Assembly (NCBI RefSeq): GCF_016907355.1
Contig: NZ_JAFBBW010000001.1
Location: forward strand, 3,596,001-3,660,000
Length of the DNA: 64,000 bases
Source of the DNA: Agromyces aurantiacus
Lineage (GTDB): Bacteria; Actinomycetota; Actinomycetes; Actinomycetales; Microbacteriaceae
Direction of reading: 5' to 3'
Part shown: positions 43,822 through 52,133 of the stretch, piece after piece
Numbering within the stretch: the first letter of the stretch is position 1
Layout: each line of letters begins with the position of its first letter
Made by a program: the position numbers and the translations under genes
Notes under the pieces: model-generated
Database searches by the model: none
Seen by the model: the letters and a program-made list of their open reading frames with translations, nothing else
What the model was told of the DNA's origin: nothing

Positions 43822-44978
43822 CGCGGGTGGACGACGCGCTGCTGCGCAGCCTCATCCCCGAGGTCATCGCCATCCTCTGCCGCCGGGGAGCCGACTTCGC
43901 GGCGGCGGAGGATGCCGTGCAGGATGCGCTCGTCGAGGCCCTTCGCGTCTGGCCCGCCGATCCGCCGAGGGATCCGAAGGGCTGGCTCGTCGCGGTCGCC
44001 TGGCGGAGGTTCATCGATGCCGCGCGCGCCGAGGCATCCCGCCGGCACCGCGAGGAGCTCGTCGACCGCGAGCCGGCGCCCGGCCCGGTGACCACGACGG
44101 ATGACACGCTGCAGCTGTACTTCCTGTGCGCCCACCCGTCGCTCACGCCGGCGTCGGCCGTCGCGCTCACGCTCCGCGCGGTCGGCGGGCTCACCACGCA
44201 GCAGATCGCCCGCGCCTATCTCGTGCCCGAGGCGACGATGGCCCAGCGCATCAGCCGGGCCAAGCGCACGATCGCGGGTGTGCGCCTCACCGCGCCGGGC
44301 GACCTCGCGACGGTGTTGCGCGTGCTCTACCTCGTCTTCAACGAGGGCTACTCGGGCGAGGTCGACCTCGCGGTCGAGGCGATCCGGCTCACGCGCCAGC
44401 TCGCCGGCATGACGACGGACGAGGAGGTCGCGGGCCTGCTCGCGCTCATGCTGCTCCACCACGCCCGACGCGCGGCGCGCACCAGCCCGGACGGACGGCT
44501 CGTGCCGCTCGCCGAGCAGGACCGCAGCCTCTGGGACACGCGACTGATCGCCGAGGGCGTCGACGTGCTGCAGGCCGCCCTCGCCCGCGACCGCCTCGGC
44601 GAGTACCAGGCCCAGGCCGCGATCGCCGCGCTGCACGCCGACGCCCTCACCGCCGACGAGACCGACTGGGTGCAGATCGTCGAGTGGTACGACGAGCTCG
44701 TGCGCCTGACCGACAGCCCGGTGGTGCGCCTGAACCGGGCCGTCGCGGTGGGCCAGGCGGATGGCGCGCGCGCGGGCCTCGCGGCACTCGCCGAGCTCGA
44801 CCCCGCCCTCCCCCGCCACGCCGCCGCCGCGGCGTACCTGCACGAGCGCGACGGCGACCTGGTCACGGCGGCGCGCCTCTACGCGGAGGCCGCGAGCGCA
44901 GCGGCGAACGTTCCCGAGCGCGACCACCTCACGCGTGAGGCGGCGCGCCTGAACGCGCAGCTGCGCGCGCGCAGCTGA
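43818..44978 (+). CDS. ECF42-type RNA polymerase sigma factor
   Basis: 386 aa from a GTG overlapping the YCII stop. The sigma-2 region reads DFAAAEDAVQDALVEALRVWP and sigma-4 reads GLTTQQIARAYLVPEATMAQRISRAKRTI. A long C-terminal helical, TPR-like extension follows (about 180-386, with LYLVFNEGYSG and VVRLNRAVAVG), as expected for group ECF42. These lack a classic anti-sigma factor, and the C-terminal extension is thought to control activity. It probably directs transcription of the YCII gene and of itself. Confidence 0.92.
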   Translation: MTRVDDALLRSLIPEVIAILCRRGADFAAAEDAVQDALVEALRVWPADPPRDPKGWLVAVAWRRFIDAARAEASRRHREELVDREPAPGPVTTTDDTLQLYFLCAHPSLTPASAVALTLRAVGGLTTQQIARAYLVPEATMAQRISRAKRTIAGVRLTAPGDLATVLRVLYLVFNEGYSGEVDLAVEAIRLTRQLAGMTTDEEVAGLLALMLLHHARRAARTSPDGRLVPLAEQDRSLWDTRLIAEGVDVLQAALARDRLGEYQAQAAIAALHADALTADETDWVQIVEWYDELVRLTDSPVVRLNRAVAVGQADGARAGLAALAELDPALPRHAAAAAYLHERDGDLVTAARLYAEAASAAANVPERDHLTREAARLNAQLRARS

Positions 44979-45008
44979 GCACGGGCGTCGCCGCCCCGCC
45001 GGCCCTGC

Positions 45009-45024
45009 CCGCCCCGTCGGGCGG
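45009..45024. terminator. Short GC hairpin between convergent genes
   Basis: CCGCCC-CGTC-GGGCGG, a 6-bp stem with a four-base loop, lies between the sigma factor stop and the rtcB remnant on the opposite strand. Weak on its own; position supports it. Confidence 0.4.
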
Positions 45025-45047
45025 CCGCGCTCGCTCGCGCGGGAGAC

Positions 45048-45415
45048 TCAGTCCCCCTTCACGTTCACGATCTGCCGCAGCACGTGGCGCACCTGCACGA
45101 GCTCTGCCGAGTCGGCCATCACCCGATCGATCGGCTTGTACGCCTGCGGGATCTCGTCGACGAGCGCCTCGGTGTCACGGAACTCGATCCCCGCCATCGC
45201 GGCACGCAGCTGCTCGTGCGTGAACGTCGCACGCGCCCGGGTGCGCGAGTGGTGTCGGCCCGCACCGTGCGGTGCGGAGTTCAGCGACATCCGGTTGCCG
45301 AGCCCCTCGACCACGTACGAGGCCGTGCCCATCGAGCCGGGGATGACGCCCGGCCGCCCGCGGTCGGCCATGATCGCGCCCTTCCGCGAGACCCACACTC
45401 GCATCGCAGGATCGA
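45048..45415 (-). pseudogene. rtcB: RtcB RNA-ligase C-terminal fragment
   Basis: About 122 codons in one frame match only the last quarter of RtcB: VSRKGAI, GVIPGSMGTASYVVEGLGN, MSLNSAPHGAGRHHSRTRA, VDEIPQAYKPIDRV and the C-terminal IVNVKGD. The His of APHGAGR is present, but the catalytic Cys and metal-site regions of the first 350 residues are absent. An in-frame ATG could still express a stub. It sits head to head with the VapBC-like module, the same association seen for the worse copy at 17508. Confidence 0.85.
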
Positions 45416-45418
45416 GCG

Positions 45419-45438
45419 AATGCATGCGTAATGCATGC
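45419..45438 (+). promoter_or_regulatory. Direct repeat AATGCATGC, likely VapB operator
   Basis: Two copies of AATGCATGC separated by GT, each holding the palindrome GCATGC, end some 20 bases before the antitoxin start. VapB/FitA-type antitoxins repress their own promoters through such sites. Confidence 0.5.
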
Positions 45439-45459
45439 ACCGAGCGGTACCGTAGGGAG

Positions 45460-45693
45460 ATGCCGGTGAACATCACGATCAGGTCGGTCCCCGACGAGGT
45501 GCGCGACGAGTTGGCCGCGCGCGCGAGACGCTCGGGCCGCTCGCTGCAGGAGTACCTGGTGAACGAGCTCCGACGGATCGCCGCGAGCCCCTCGGCAGAC
45601 GATGCGTTGGCCGCGATCCGACAGCATGCGCGCTCGTACCCTCCGATCTCCACCGACGACATCCTCACTGCGCGCGATGCCGACCGACGATAG
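45460..45693 (+). CDS. VapB/FitA-like ribbon-helix-helix antitoxin
   Basis: 77 aa (MPVNITIRSVPDEVRDELAARARRSGRSLQEYL): a ribbon-helix-helix fold followed by a toxin-binding tail (YPPISTDDILTARDADRR). The GTG at 45466 has the better spacing to GGGAG and may be the true start. It neutralises and co-represses with the PIN-domain toxin downstream. Confidence 0.85.
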   Translation: MPVNITIRSVPDEVRDELAARARRSGRSLQEYLVNELRRIAASPSADDALAAIRQHARSYPPISTDDILTARDADRR

Positions 45694-45742
45694 GCCGGGC
45701 GGACCCGGCAGGGAGACCGGTCGAATCTCGACGGGTGCATCG

Positions 45743-46135
45743 ATGCCGCGCCTGGTCGTCGTGGATGCGTCCTCGATGGCGGCGGTCCTGCTCGACGCGG
45801 ACGCCGGCGAGCATGCCGTCATGCGCGGCGCGCAGCTCCTCGCGCCCAGCCTGCTGCCCTACGAGGTCGCGAACGTGCTTCGTCGCCTCGAGAGCGCCGG
45901 GCGCCTCGCGCCCGATCACGCCGACCAGGCGTTCCGTGACTTCACCGGGCTCGATCTCGAGCTCTGGCCATGGCCCGTCCTCGCCGACCGGGTGTGGCAG
46001 CTCCGGGCGAACCTGTCGACCTATGACGCCGCCTACGTCGCCCTGGCCGAGACCACCGGTGCGACCCTGCTCACTCGTGATTCGCGACTCGGCCGAGCAC
46101 CCGGCCCCGGCTGCACGATCGAGGTCTTCGCCTGA
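45743..46135 (+). CDS. VapC-like PIN-domain toxin
   Basis: 130 aa. Acidic PIN residues: Asp in VVDASSMAAVLLD, Glu in YEVANVLRRLE, Asp in YDAAYVALAE and Asp in LLTRDSRL. It would be an endoribonuclease held inactive by the antitoxin. An upstream ATG at 45677 overlapping the antitoxin is possible but adds a sequence unlike the family. Confidence 0.85.
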   Translation: MPRLVVVDASSMAAVLLDADAGEHAVMRGAQLLAPSLLPYEVANVLRRLESAGRLAPDHADQAFRDFTGLDLELWPWPVLADRVWQLRANLSTYDAAYVALAETTGATLLTRDSRLGRAPGPGCTIEVFA

Positions 46136-46154
46136 GCGGTGGTGCGCGCCCGAC

Positions 46155-47555
46155 TCAGTGCGAGCCGAGCGCCCGCCGCGCCACGCGGTACTTCTCGATC
46201 AGGCGCAGCTGCACGTCGTAGTCGAGGCGGCGCAGCCGCCAGCGGGCGGTGTTGTCGTCGATGTCGGCGAGCTTGACGCGGCGCGCGGCCGGGTGCGAGC
46301 GAATGCGCGCGTAGTACTCCTCGGGCGCGACATCCTTCGTGCGCGTCAGCAGCCGCACGATCTCGATGACCTCGGGCACGACGCCGGCCTCGAAGAGCTC
46401 CTCGGCGGTGATCGCGGTATCCTCGAGCACGTCGTGCAGCCACGCGGCGGCCGCCTCGACGGGCTCGGTGACCGGGTCGAAGCGCTCGGCGATGCGGCCC
46501 GGATGGTCGACGTACGGCAGCCCGCTGCGATCGAGCTGGCCGCGGTGCGCGATGAACGCGATGCCGCGTGCGAGGGCCACCTGCTCGACCGCCTCGGTCT
46601 GCGACCAGGTCCTCGGGCCGACCTGCGCGGGCGGGCGGGGCGCGTGCGCGTGCGTCGGGATGGGTTCGGACGCGGCGATCGGCAGGGACTCCTCGTCGGC
46701 GTCGGGTTCCGCGCCGCCGGCCCGCTGCGCCTCGCCCGCGGGCTGGTCGTCATCCGCGGGCTGGTCGGATGCCGCATCCGACGCCTCGCGGAACGTCGAC
46801 CGACGCGCGGCGAGCACCATCTCCTCGAGCTCCTCCGTCACCGGGTCGACCGACGTTGACGCATCGATGCGGGGGTCGTGGGTCGCCGGGTCGATCGCGT
46901 CGGGCATCGTCGGCATCTCCTCGGGGTGGGGCGGAGCGTCCGCCGGGGTCTCGGGCGCGGCGGGCGTCGCCGCGGGCGCGGCGGGCGTCGCCGCGGGCGC
47001 GGCGGGCACGGTCGCGGGGGCGGGCAGGGGCTTGGGCGCGCCATCCGTCGCCGCCGGCACCGCCTCGGACGGACCATCCGACCCCGCTTGGGCCTGCGCG
47101 ACCTCGGCCGCCGCGTCGCGGACCTCGGCGATCGGATCCCGCCCGCGCACCGGCCGCACGAACTCGAGTTCGGCCTCGAGCTCGCCGAGTTCGCGCTCGT
47201 CGAGTTCGAGCAGCGACCGCTCGCCGCCCTCGTTGCGCCGGTCGAACGAGGCCACGTCGATCTCGGTGAACCCCGAACCGTCGTGCGTCGTGAAGTAGCG
47301 GCGGCGCGTGCCATCCGTCACCGCCACGATCACGGCGTCGAAGTCGCCGCTCGGCTCGAAGCTGCTGAGGAAGTACCGCCGACGGTCGGCGTAGGGCGGG
47401 CGGGCGGTCTCGACGTGCTCGATCTCGACGGGCTGTGCGTGCGCGCCCGCGCGGCTGTCGTCGGCGTCGGGTCGCTCGGCCCAGTCCTGGATCCACGCCT
47501 CGGCCGCGGGCGCGCCGAAGCCGAATACGGGCTCGTCGTCGGTGGGGGCGGTCAA
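46155..47555 (-). CDS. HD-domain protein with a long low-complexity linker
   Basis: 466 aa. Residues 1-150 form an uncharacterised acidic domain (YADRRRYFLSSFEPSGDFDAVIVAVTDG). Residues 160-315 are Ala/Pro/Asp-rich, with tandem AAPAATP units from a GC-rich DNA repeat near 46960-47010. Residues 320-466 look like a RelA/SpoT-type HD hydrolase: AFIAHRGQ, YVDHPGRIAERF, AAAAWLHDVLEDT. No synthetase domain. It may act on a nucleotide, but the substrate is unknown. Confidence 0.7.
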   Translation of the reverse strand: MTAPTDDEPVFGFGAPAAEAWIQDWAERPDADDSRAGAHAQPVEIEHVETARPPYADRRRYFLSSFEPSGDFDAVIVAVTDGTRRRYFTTHDGSGFTEIDVASFDRRNEGGERSLLELDERELGELEAELEFVRPVRGRDPIAEVRDAAAEVAQAQAGSDGPSEAVPAATDGAPKPLPAPATVPAAPAATPAAPAATPAAPETPADAPPHPEEMPTMPDAIDPATHDPRIDASTSVDPVTEELEEMVLAARRSTFREASDAASDQPADDDQPAGEAQRAGGAEPDADEESLPIAASEPIPTHAHAPRPPAQVGPRTWSQTEAVEQVALARGIAFIAHRGQLDRSGLPYVDHPGRIAERFDPVTEPVEAAAAWLHDVLEDTAITAEELFEAGVVPEVIEIVRLLTRTKDVAPEEYYARIRSHPAARRVKLADIDDNTARWRLRRLDYDVQLRLIEKYRVARRALGSH

Positions 47556-47777
47556 CCGGACTCCAGGGGGATACCGGTCCGTCGGGGTCGGCGGACGGGG
47601 CGGCGCGGTCGTCGGATTCAGGATCGGATGCGGCGGGTGGGTGGCCCTCGCATCCTCCGATGGTACGGCCGCGCGCCCCGAGCACGCGATGCCCCGTCGG
47701 CATGGCGCGACGCGAATTCGTGCTCGCGCACGCCGTCGGAGGCGACATCCGCTCTAGGCTTCGGGACAGGGGTGCCC

Positions 47778-48593
47778 ATGACGAGACGGATGCCGAAGGC
47801 GCTGTACGAGCGCGAACTGCGCGACCTGCAGGCGCAGCTGGTGGACATGCAGGCGTGGGTGCAGCAGTCCGGCGCCCGCATCGTGGTGATCTTCGAGGGG
47901 CGGGATGCCGCGGGCAAGGGCTCCACGATCAAGCGCGTCACCGAGTACCTCAACCCGCGCGTCACGCGCATCGTGGCGCTCCCGACACCGAGCGTGCGCG
48001 ACAAGACCCGCTGGTACTTCCAGCGGTACGTGCCGCACCTGCCCGCCGCGGGCGAGATCGTGCTGTTCGACCGGTCCTGGTACAACCGCGCCGGCGTCGA
48101 ACGCGTGATGGGCTACTGCACGAACGAGGAGTACCACCGGTTCCTGCACCAGGCGCCGATCTTCGAGCGGATGCTGGTCGAGGACGGCATCATCCTGCTG
48201 AAGTACTGGTTCAGCGTCTCCGACGTCGTGCAGGAGGAGCGGTTCCGGTCGCGCCTGAACGACCCCATGCGGCGGTGGAAGCTCAGCCCCAACGACGTGC
48301 TCTCGATCACGAAGTGGGAGGACTACTCGCGCGCGAAGGACAACATGTTCCTGCACACCGACATCGCCGAGGCACCCTGGTACGAGGTCGAGAGCGACGA
48401 CAAGCGCCGGTCGCGCATCAACATGATCGCGCACCTGCTCTCGCAGGTGCCGTGGCAGAAGGTCGAGCCCGAGCGTATCGAGATCCCGGTGCGCCCGCCC
48501 GCCGGAGGGTACGAACGGCCGCCGCGGTCGTGGACGAACTCGGTGCCCGACTTCGCGGGCGAGCTGATGAAGCGGCACGCGGCGGAGGACTGA
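47778..48593 (+). CDS. ppk2: Polyphosphate kinase 2 (PPK2)
   Basis: 271 aa, one PPK2 domain. The Walker A is GRDAAGKGS (41-49). The lid and Walker B region reads GEIVLFDRSWYNRAGVERVMG, and DDKRRSRINMI lies near the end. It transfers phosphate between polyphosphate and nucleotides in the cytoplasm. GACAGGGGTG precedes the ATG. It is divergent from the HD protein across about 220 bases with no other feature. Confidence 0.95.
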   Translation: MTRRMPKALYERELRDLQAQLVDMQAWVQQSGARIVVIFEGRDAAGKGSTIKRVTEYLNPRVTRIVALPTPSVRDKTRWYFQRYVPHLPAAGEIVLFDRSWYNRAGVERVMGYCTNEEYHRFLHQAPIFERMLVEDGIILLKYWFSVSDVVQEERFRSRLNDPMRRWKLSPNDVLSITKWEDYSRAKDNMFLHTDIAEAPWYEVESDDKRRSRINMIAHLLSQVPWQKVEPERIEIPVRPPAGGYERPPRSWTNSVPDFAGELMKRHAAED

Positions 48594-48682
48594 CGAGCGC
48601 GGCGGTCCCGCGGCGGACGGCTCCGTCTGGTCGCCGCTGCGACCTCGCGGTGCGCTGACACGCGGGGCGATGTCGTCCGTGT

Positions 48683-49212
48683 GGCTCATGTCGACGCGAC
48701 CTCATTTGAGGCTGCGCTGACATGGGCCATCCGGCCAGCGGGCGCCATGCGGCGGCGCAGGTACGCGGGCCTCATTTGAGGCTCCGCTGACATGACACAT
48801 CGCTGAGCGACCCCACGCGGGGACGCACGTCAAGCGGGCCTCATATGAGGCTCCGCTGACATGACACATTCGGACGACGGCCCCACCGACGACGCAGGTC
48901 ACGCGGGCCTCATTTGAGGTTCCACTGACATGACACATCACTCAGCGACCCCACGCGGGGACGCACGTCAAGCCGGCCTCATCCGAGGCTCCGCTGACAT
49001 GACACATCCGGTCGACGGCCCCACCGACGACGCAGGTCACGCGGGCCTCATTTGAGGCTCGGCTCACATGGAACATCCGGCCAGCAGCGCTAAGCGGGGA
49101 CGCATTTCAAGCCGGCCTCATCTGAGGCTGCGCTGAGATGGCACATCCGGACGGCATCGCCATGGGGGCCGTCATGTCGATTCGGCCTCATTTGAGGCTG
49201 CGTTGGCATGAG
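48683..49212. repeat. Array of eight palindromic elements with 69-70 bp period
   Basis: Cores of the form CCTCA-NN-TGAGG start at 48700, 48770, 48839, 48908, 48977, 49046, 49116 and 49186, steps of 70, 69, 69, 69, 69, 70 and 70. Each is flanked on the right by CTSCGCTGACATGRCACATC-like sequence, and several by a mirrored CATGTC on the left. Spacers alternate: units 2 and 4 share GCGACCCCACGCGGGGACGC, units 3 and 5 share GACGGCCCCACCGACGACGC, giving a 138-bp higher-order repeat. One core (48977) reads CCTCATCCGAGG and one (48839) CCTCATATGAGG. No gene is seen between 48594 and 49239. Confidence 0.9.
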
Positions 49213-49239
49213 CCCTCCGGACGGCATCGTCGGGACCGG

Positions 49240-49701
49240 TCAGTCGGCGGATGGCGCGGCCAGCGCGGAGACGCACGCGCGGAGCGCAGTCCGCAGCGCC
49301 TGTTGCTGCTCGGCGTCCAGCCCGGCGCGCATCCGGTCCTCGACGGCCTCGACGACGCCGCTCGCCGATGCGAGTCGTTCGCGACCGAGCGCGGTGAGCT
49401 CGGCGGGCAGCACGCGCCCGGCCCCGGGCGGCACCGGGGGTCGGGCGACGAGACCCTCGCGCTCGAGGCCCTGGAGGAGCACGTTCATCGACTGCCGGGT
49501 GACGAACGCGCCGCGCGCGAGGTCGGAGTTCGACAGTCCGGGCCGCTGTGCGAGCAACTCGAGGCACGCGTACTGCGGCACCGTCAGGCCGAGCGGGCGC
49601 AGCGCGCCATCCATCGCCGAGCGCAGGGCGCTCGCCGCCTGCTTCAGCAGGTAGCCGAGCGAGGTGTCGAGGTCGACGCCGACACGGGAGGGCACATCCA
49701 T
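49240..49701 (-). CDS. MarR-family repressor
   Basis: 153 aa from the ATG at 49701. It has the winged helix-turn-helix typical of MarR (LTVPQYACLELLAQRPGLSNSDLARGAFVTRQSMNVLLQGLEREGLVAR). No ribosome site precedes the ATG, so the mRNA may be leaderless. Divergent from the VOC gene, with two inverted repeats in the 58-base gap, a standard autoregulated MarR arrangement. Confidence 0.9.
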   Translation of the reverse strand: MDVPSRVGVDLDTSLGYLLKQAASALRSAMDGALRPLGLTVPQYACLELLAQRPGLSNSDLARGAFVTRQSMNVLLQGLEREGLVARPPVPPGAGRVLPAELTALGRERLASASGVVEAVEDRMRAGLDAEQQQALRTALRACVSALAAPSAD

Positions 49702-49744
49702 GTCAGTAGTCTGACATAGGCTTTGAGTGTCAACATCCTGACAC
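49701..49744. promoter_or_regulatory. Two MarR-type inverted repeats in a divergent promoter
   Basis: TGTCAG-TAGT-CTGACA (49701-49716) and GTGTCA-ACATCC-TGACAC (49727-49744) share the TGTCA/TGACA half-site. One covers the start of the repressor gene and the other lies just before the ribosome site (AGGAGGAG) of the VOC gene. Confidence 0.8.
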
Positions 49745-49759
49745 GCTAGGAGGAGCATC

Positions 49760-50131
49760 ATGACCACCACCACCGGACCCGACTTCATCTCGCTGCAGGT
49801 GCGCGATCTCGAGCACTCGGCCGCGTTCTACGCGGCTCGGCTCGGCCTCACGCGCGCCGAGGTCTCGCCGCCCCACGCCGTCGTGTTCGACACGCAGCCG
49901 ATCCCGTTCGCCGTGCGCGAGCCCCTCCCGGGCGTCGACCTCGAGGCATTCCCACGCGCGAGCGGAGGCGTGGGCGTCTGGATCCGCGTCGACGACGCGC
50001 AGCGCCTGCACGACGACCTCGTCGCCGCGGGAACGGCCATCGCGGCGGCGCCGCTCGACGGCCCGTTCGGTCGCACGTTCACGTTCGAGGATCCGGACGG
50101 CTACCTCATCACCATCCACGACCGCGGCTGA
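49760..50131 (+). CDS. VOC (glyoxalase/bleomycin-resistance) superfamily protein
   Basis: 123 aa (FISLQVRDLEHSAAFYAARLGL at the start, GRTFTFEDPDGYLITIHD at the end), one complete VOC unit with a metal-ligand pattern. AGGAGGAG precedes the ATG. Probably the target of the divergent MarR regulator; substrate unknown, perhaps a toxic or antibiotic compound. Confidence 0.88.
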   Translation: MTTTTGPDFISLQVRDLEHSAAFYAARLGLTRAEVSPPHAVVFDTQPIPFAVREPLPGVDLEAFPRASGGVGVWIRVDDAQRLHDDLVAAGTAIAAAPLDGPFGRTFTFEDPDGYLITIHDRG

Positions 50132-50137
50132 GCCGTG

Positions 50138-50170
50138 GGCGGCCGGCGACCCCGGGCGTCGCCGGCCGCC
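50138..50170. terminator. Bidirectional 13-bp terminator hairpin
   Basis: GGCGGCCGGCGAC and GTCGCCGGCCGCC form a perfect 13-bp stem around a seven-base loop, exactly between the convergent VOC gene and the hydrolase gene. Confidence 0.8.
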
Positions 50171-50183
50171 GCCCCACGGCGGG

Positions 50184-51485
50184 TCAACCGAGGAAGCGCG
50201 CGAGCTCGGCGAGCACGGCGTCGCGGCGATCTTCGAGCAGGGCATGCCCGGCGCCGTCGATCGGCACGAGCTCGGCATCGAACACGTCGACGTACTCCTC
50301 GGCGAACCGCGCCGGGATGTAGTCGCACGCGCCGCGGACCACGAGCATCGGCAGGTCGACCGACGACGCCTCCGCCTCGGTCACCCCGCTCAGGTCGGCA
50401 TGCAACTGCGGCACCTGGCTCGCGAAGTAGCCCAGGTGCTCGGGCGGCGGCCGGATCTGCGACGCGTCGCAATGGAGCCCGGCCGCCGTCGACTCGTACA
50501 ACCCGAGGAACCGCTCGTCGAGCTCGGCGTCGCTCGCGAACCACCGGGTCGCCCGCGGGTCGACGGCGGTGAGGGCGTACACGAACAGGTTCCGCGGCGA
50601 CAGCGCACGCAGGTACGTGCCGGCCTGATCGGCCGCGTCGAGCCGGTCCTGCGGGCCGACGGGCTCGGCGGGGACACCCCGCCATGGGATGGCACCGGGC
50701 GAGATGAGCGCCATCCGCTCGACCCGTTCGGGGTGCTCGACCGCGAACACCGTCGCGACCGACGCACCCCACGAGTAGCCGAGCAGGTCGACGCGCTCGG
50801 CACCCGTCGCATCGACGACGCGCGCCAGCTCGTCGACCGCGTGGGCGAGCGTGTGCTCGAGCGGGTCGGCGAGCGGATCCGACCGCCCGGTGCCCGCCTG
50901 GTCGTACACCACGACCGCGCGGTCGCGCCCCAGCTCCTCGACCGCCGACTCCTCTATGTCCGACAACGGCACGCCCGGCCCGCCGTGCACGACGATCAAC
51001 GGCGGGGCGGATGACGCGGCGTCGCCCGTCGTGCGGACGTCGACGCGCGGCGCGGCAGCCGCGCCCGGTCCGGCCGAGCCCATCGGGGCGAGGTCCAGCC
51101 GCAGGAACGTCACGAGCGACAGTAGTGACGCCGCGACCCACAGGCCGCCAGCGACCGGCAGCACCTTGCGGCGACGCGACGCCGATGCCGGAACGCGTGT
51201 CGGCACGGGCGAGGAAGCCGGCTGATCCGTCGTGGACAGGCCCCCGAACCCCCGACTGGGGTGCGGACCCCCGGCCCGCGCCGCCCGCCGAGCGCGCACC
51301 GCGCCGCGCACCGCGGCGAGCGCGAGGCACAGCAGTGCGACGACCGCGAAGGAAATCCACACTGTCGCTCCCGGCGCCGCCCCGAGCGCGATCAGTCCCA
51401 GCAGCACCGCCTCCTGCGCCGCCGAGAGCAGCACGACGACGAGCACGACGAGCGCGACCCGACCGACCGCGCGCACGTACCGCAT
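50184..51485 (-). CDS. Membrane-anchored alpha/beta hydrolase, prolyl-aminopeptidase-like
   Basis: 433 aa. Residues 1-140 hold two N-terminal spans, a charged linker and a third span. The catalytic part begins with the oxyanion motif VVHGGPGVP. The nucleophile Ser is in GYSWGAS, the Asp is probably in VVRGACDYIP, and the His is in DGAGHALLED. HGGPG is the hallmark of proline iminopeptidases, but related esterases share it. GGGAGGGGACGCG precedes the ATG at 51485. Confidence 0.82.
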   Translation of the reverse strand: MRYVRAVGRVALVVLVVVLLSAAQEAVLLGLIALGAAPGATVWISFAVVALLCLALAAVRGAVRARRAARAGGPHPSRGFGGLSTTDQPASSPVPTRVPASASRRRKVLPVAGGLWVAASLLSLVTFLRLDLAPMGSAGPGAAAAPRVDVRTTGDAASSAPPLIVVHGGPGVPLSDIEESAVEELGRDRAVVVYDQAGTGRSDPLADPLEHTLAHAVDELARVVDATGAERVDLLGYSWGASVATVFAVEHPERVERMALISPGAIPWRGVPAEPVGPQDRLDAADQAGTYLRALSPRNLFVYALTAVDPRATRWFASDAELDERFLGLYESTAAGLHCDASQIRPPPEHLGYFASQVPQLHADLSGVTEAEASSVDLPMLVVRGACDYIPARFAEEYVDVFDAELVPIDGAGHALLEDRRDAVLAELARFLG

Positions 51486-51709
51486 CGCGTCCCCTCCCGA
51501 CTCCGACGGCCCTCCGATGCCGATGCTCCCCGCATCCTCACCGCGTGAGCGGGCCGCCGCCACCCGTTGACTGCCGTTCCCCGGTCCGACCGCGCCATCC
51601 GCGCGACGCGCTGACCGCGCCGGAACCCCGCGTTCGGGGACTCCCCCGTCGGGCGCGGCGACTGGCAGGCTCGATCCGGCCCGCCACCCGCGGGTCGGGA
51701 GGAGCAGGC

Positions 51710-52123
51710 ATGTGGACCGATGAAGCCGGCGAGCTGCACGAGACGCCCGTCGACTGGCGCACGACCGCGGTCGCCGACCAGGTGCAGGCCATGGTCGAGC
51801 GGCTGCCGGAGCACGCGCGCGATCGGTACTCCGACTGGATGGACGCCGAACTCGAGGTGCTTCGCGCCCACGCGCGCGAGCTCGTGGCCGGCGGGCTCGC
51901 CGAGGAGGCGGCCTACCGCGATCGACCGCTGCCCGCCGTCGAACTGCTGCGGATCCCCTGGGCGACGATCCGCGACGGCGCGGCGCTCGAGGCGGCGCTC
52001 GCGTCGGTCCCACCGAGGTGGCGTCTCGACGCGATGTTCGTCGTCGAGGACGCCTTCGACGCGAATCGCCCCGCCGCGCCGCGGTTCCGCCTGCGCGACC
52101 TCCTCGACGCGATCGGGTTCTGA
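51710..52123 (+). CDS. Hypothetical protein
   Basis: 137 aa behind a strong GGGAGGAGCAGGC site. Acidic and Trp-containing (VDWRTTAVADQVQAMVERLPEHARDRYSDWMDAEL), soluble, ends RLRDLLDAIGF. I do not recognise the family. Codon bias is typical of a real chromosomal gene. Confidence 0.65.
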   Translation: MWTDEAGELHETPVDWRTTAVADQVQAMVERLPEHARDRYSDWMDAELEVLRAHARELVAGGLAEEAAYRDRPLPAVELLRIPWATIRDGAALEAALASVPPRWRLDAMFVVEDAFDANRPAAPRFRLRDLLDAIGF

Positions 52124-52133
52124 CCCGGCGGGT

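Noticed and set aside
48683..49212. CRISPR array
   Set aside because: The period is regular, but the 57-bp spacers are related to each other (ABAB), the conserved part is a 12-bp palindrome core plus about 25 bp of flank, and no cas gene is near.
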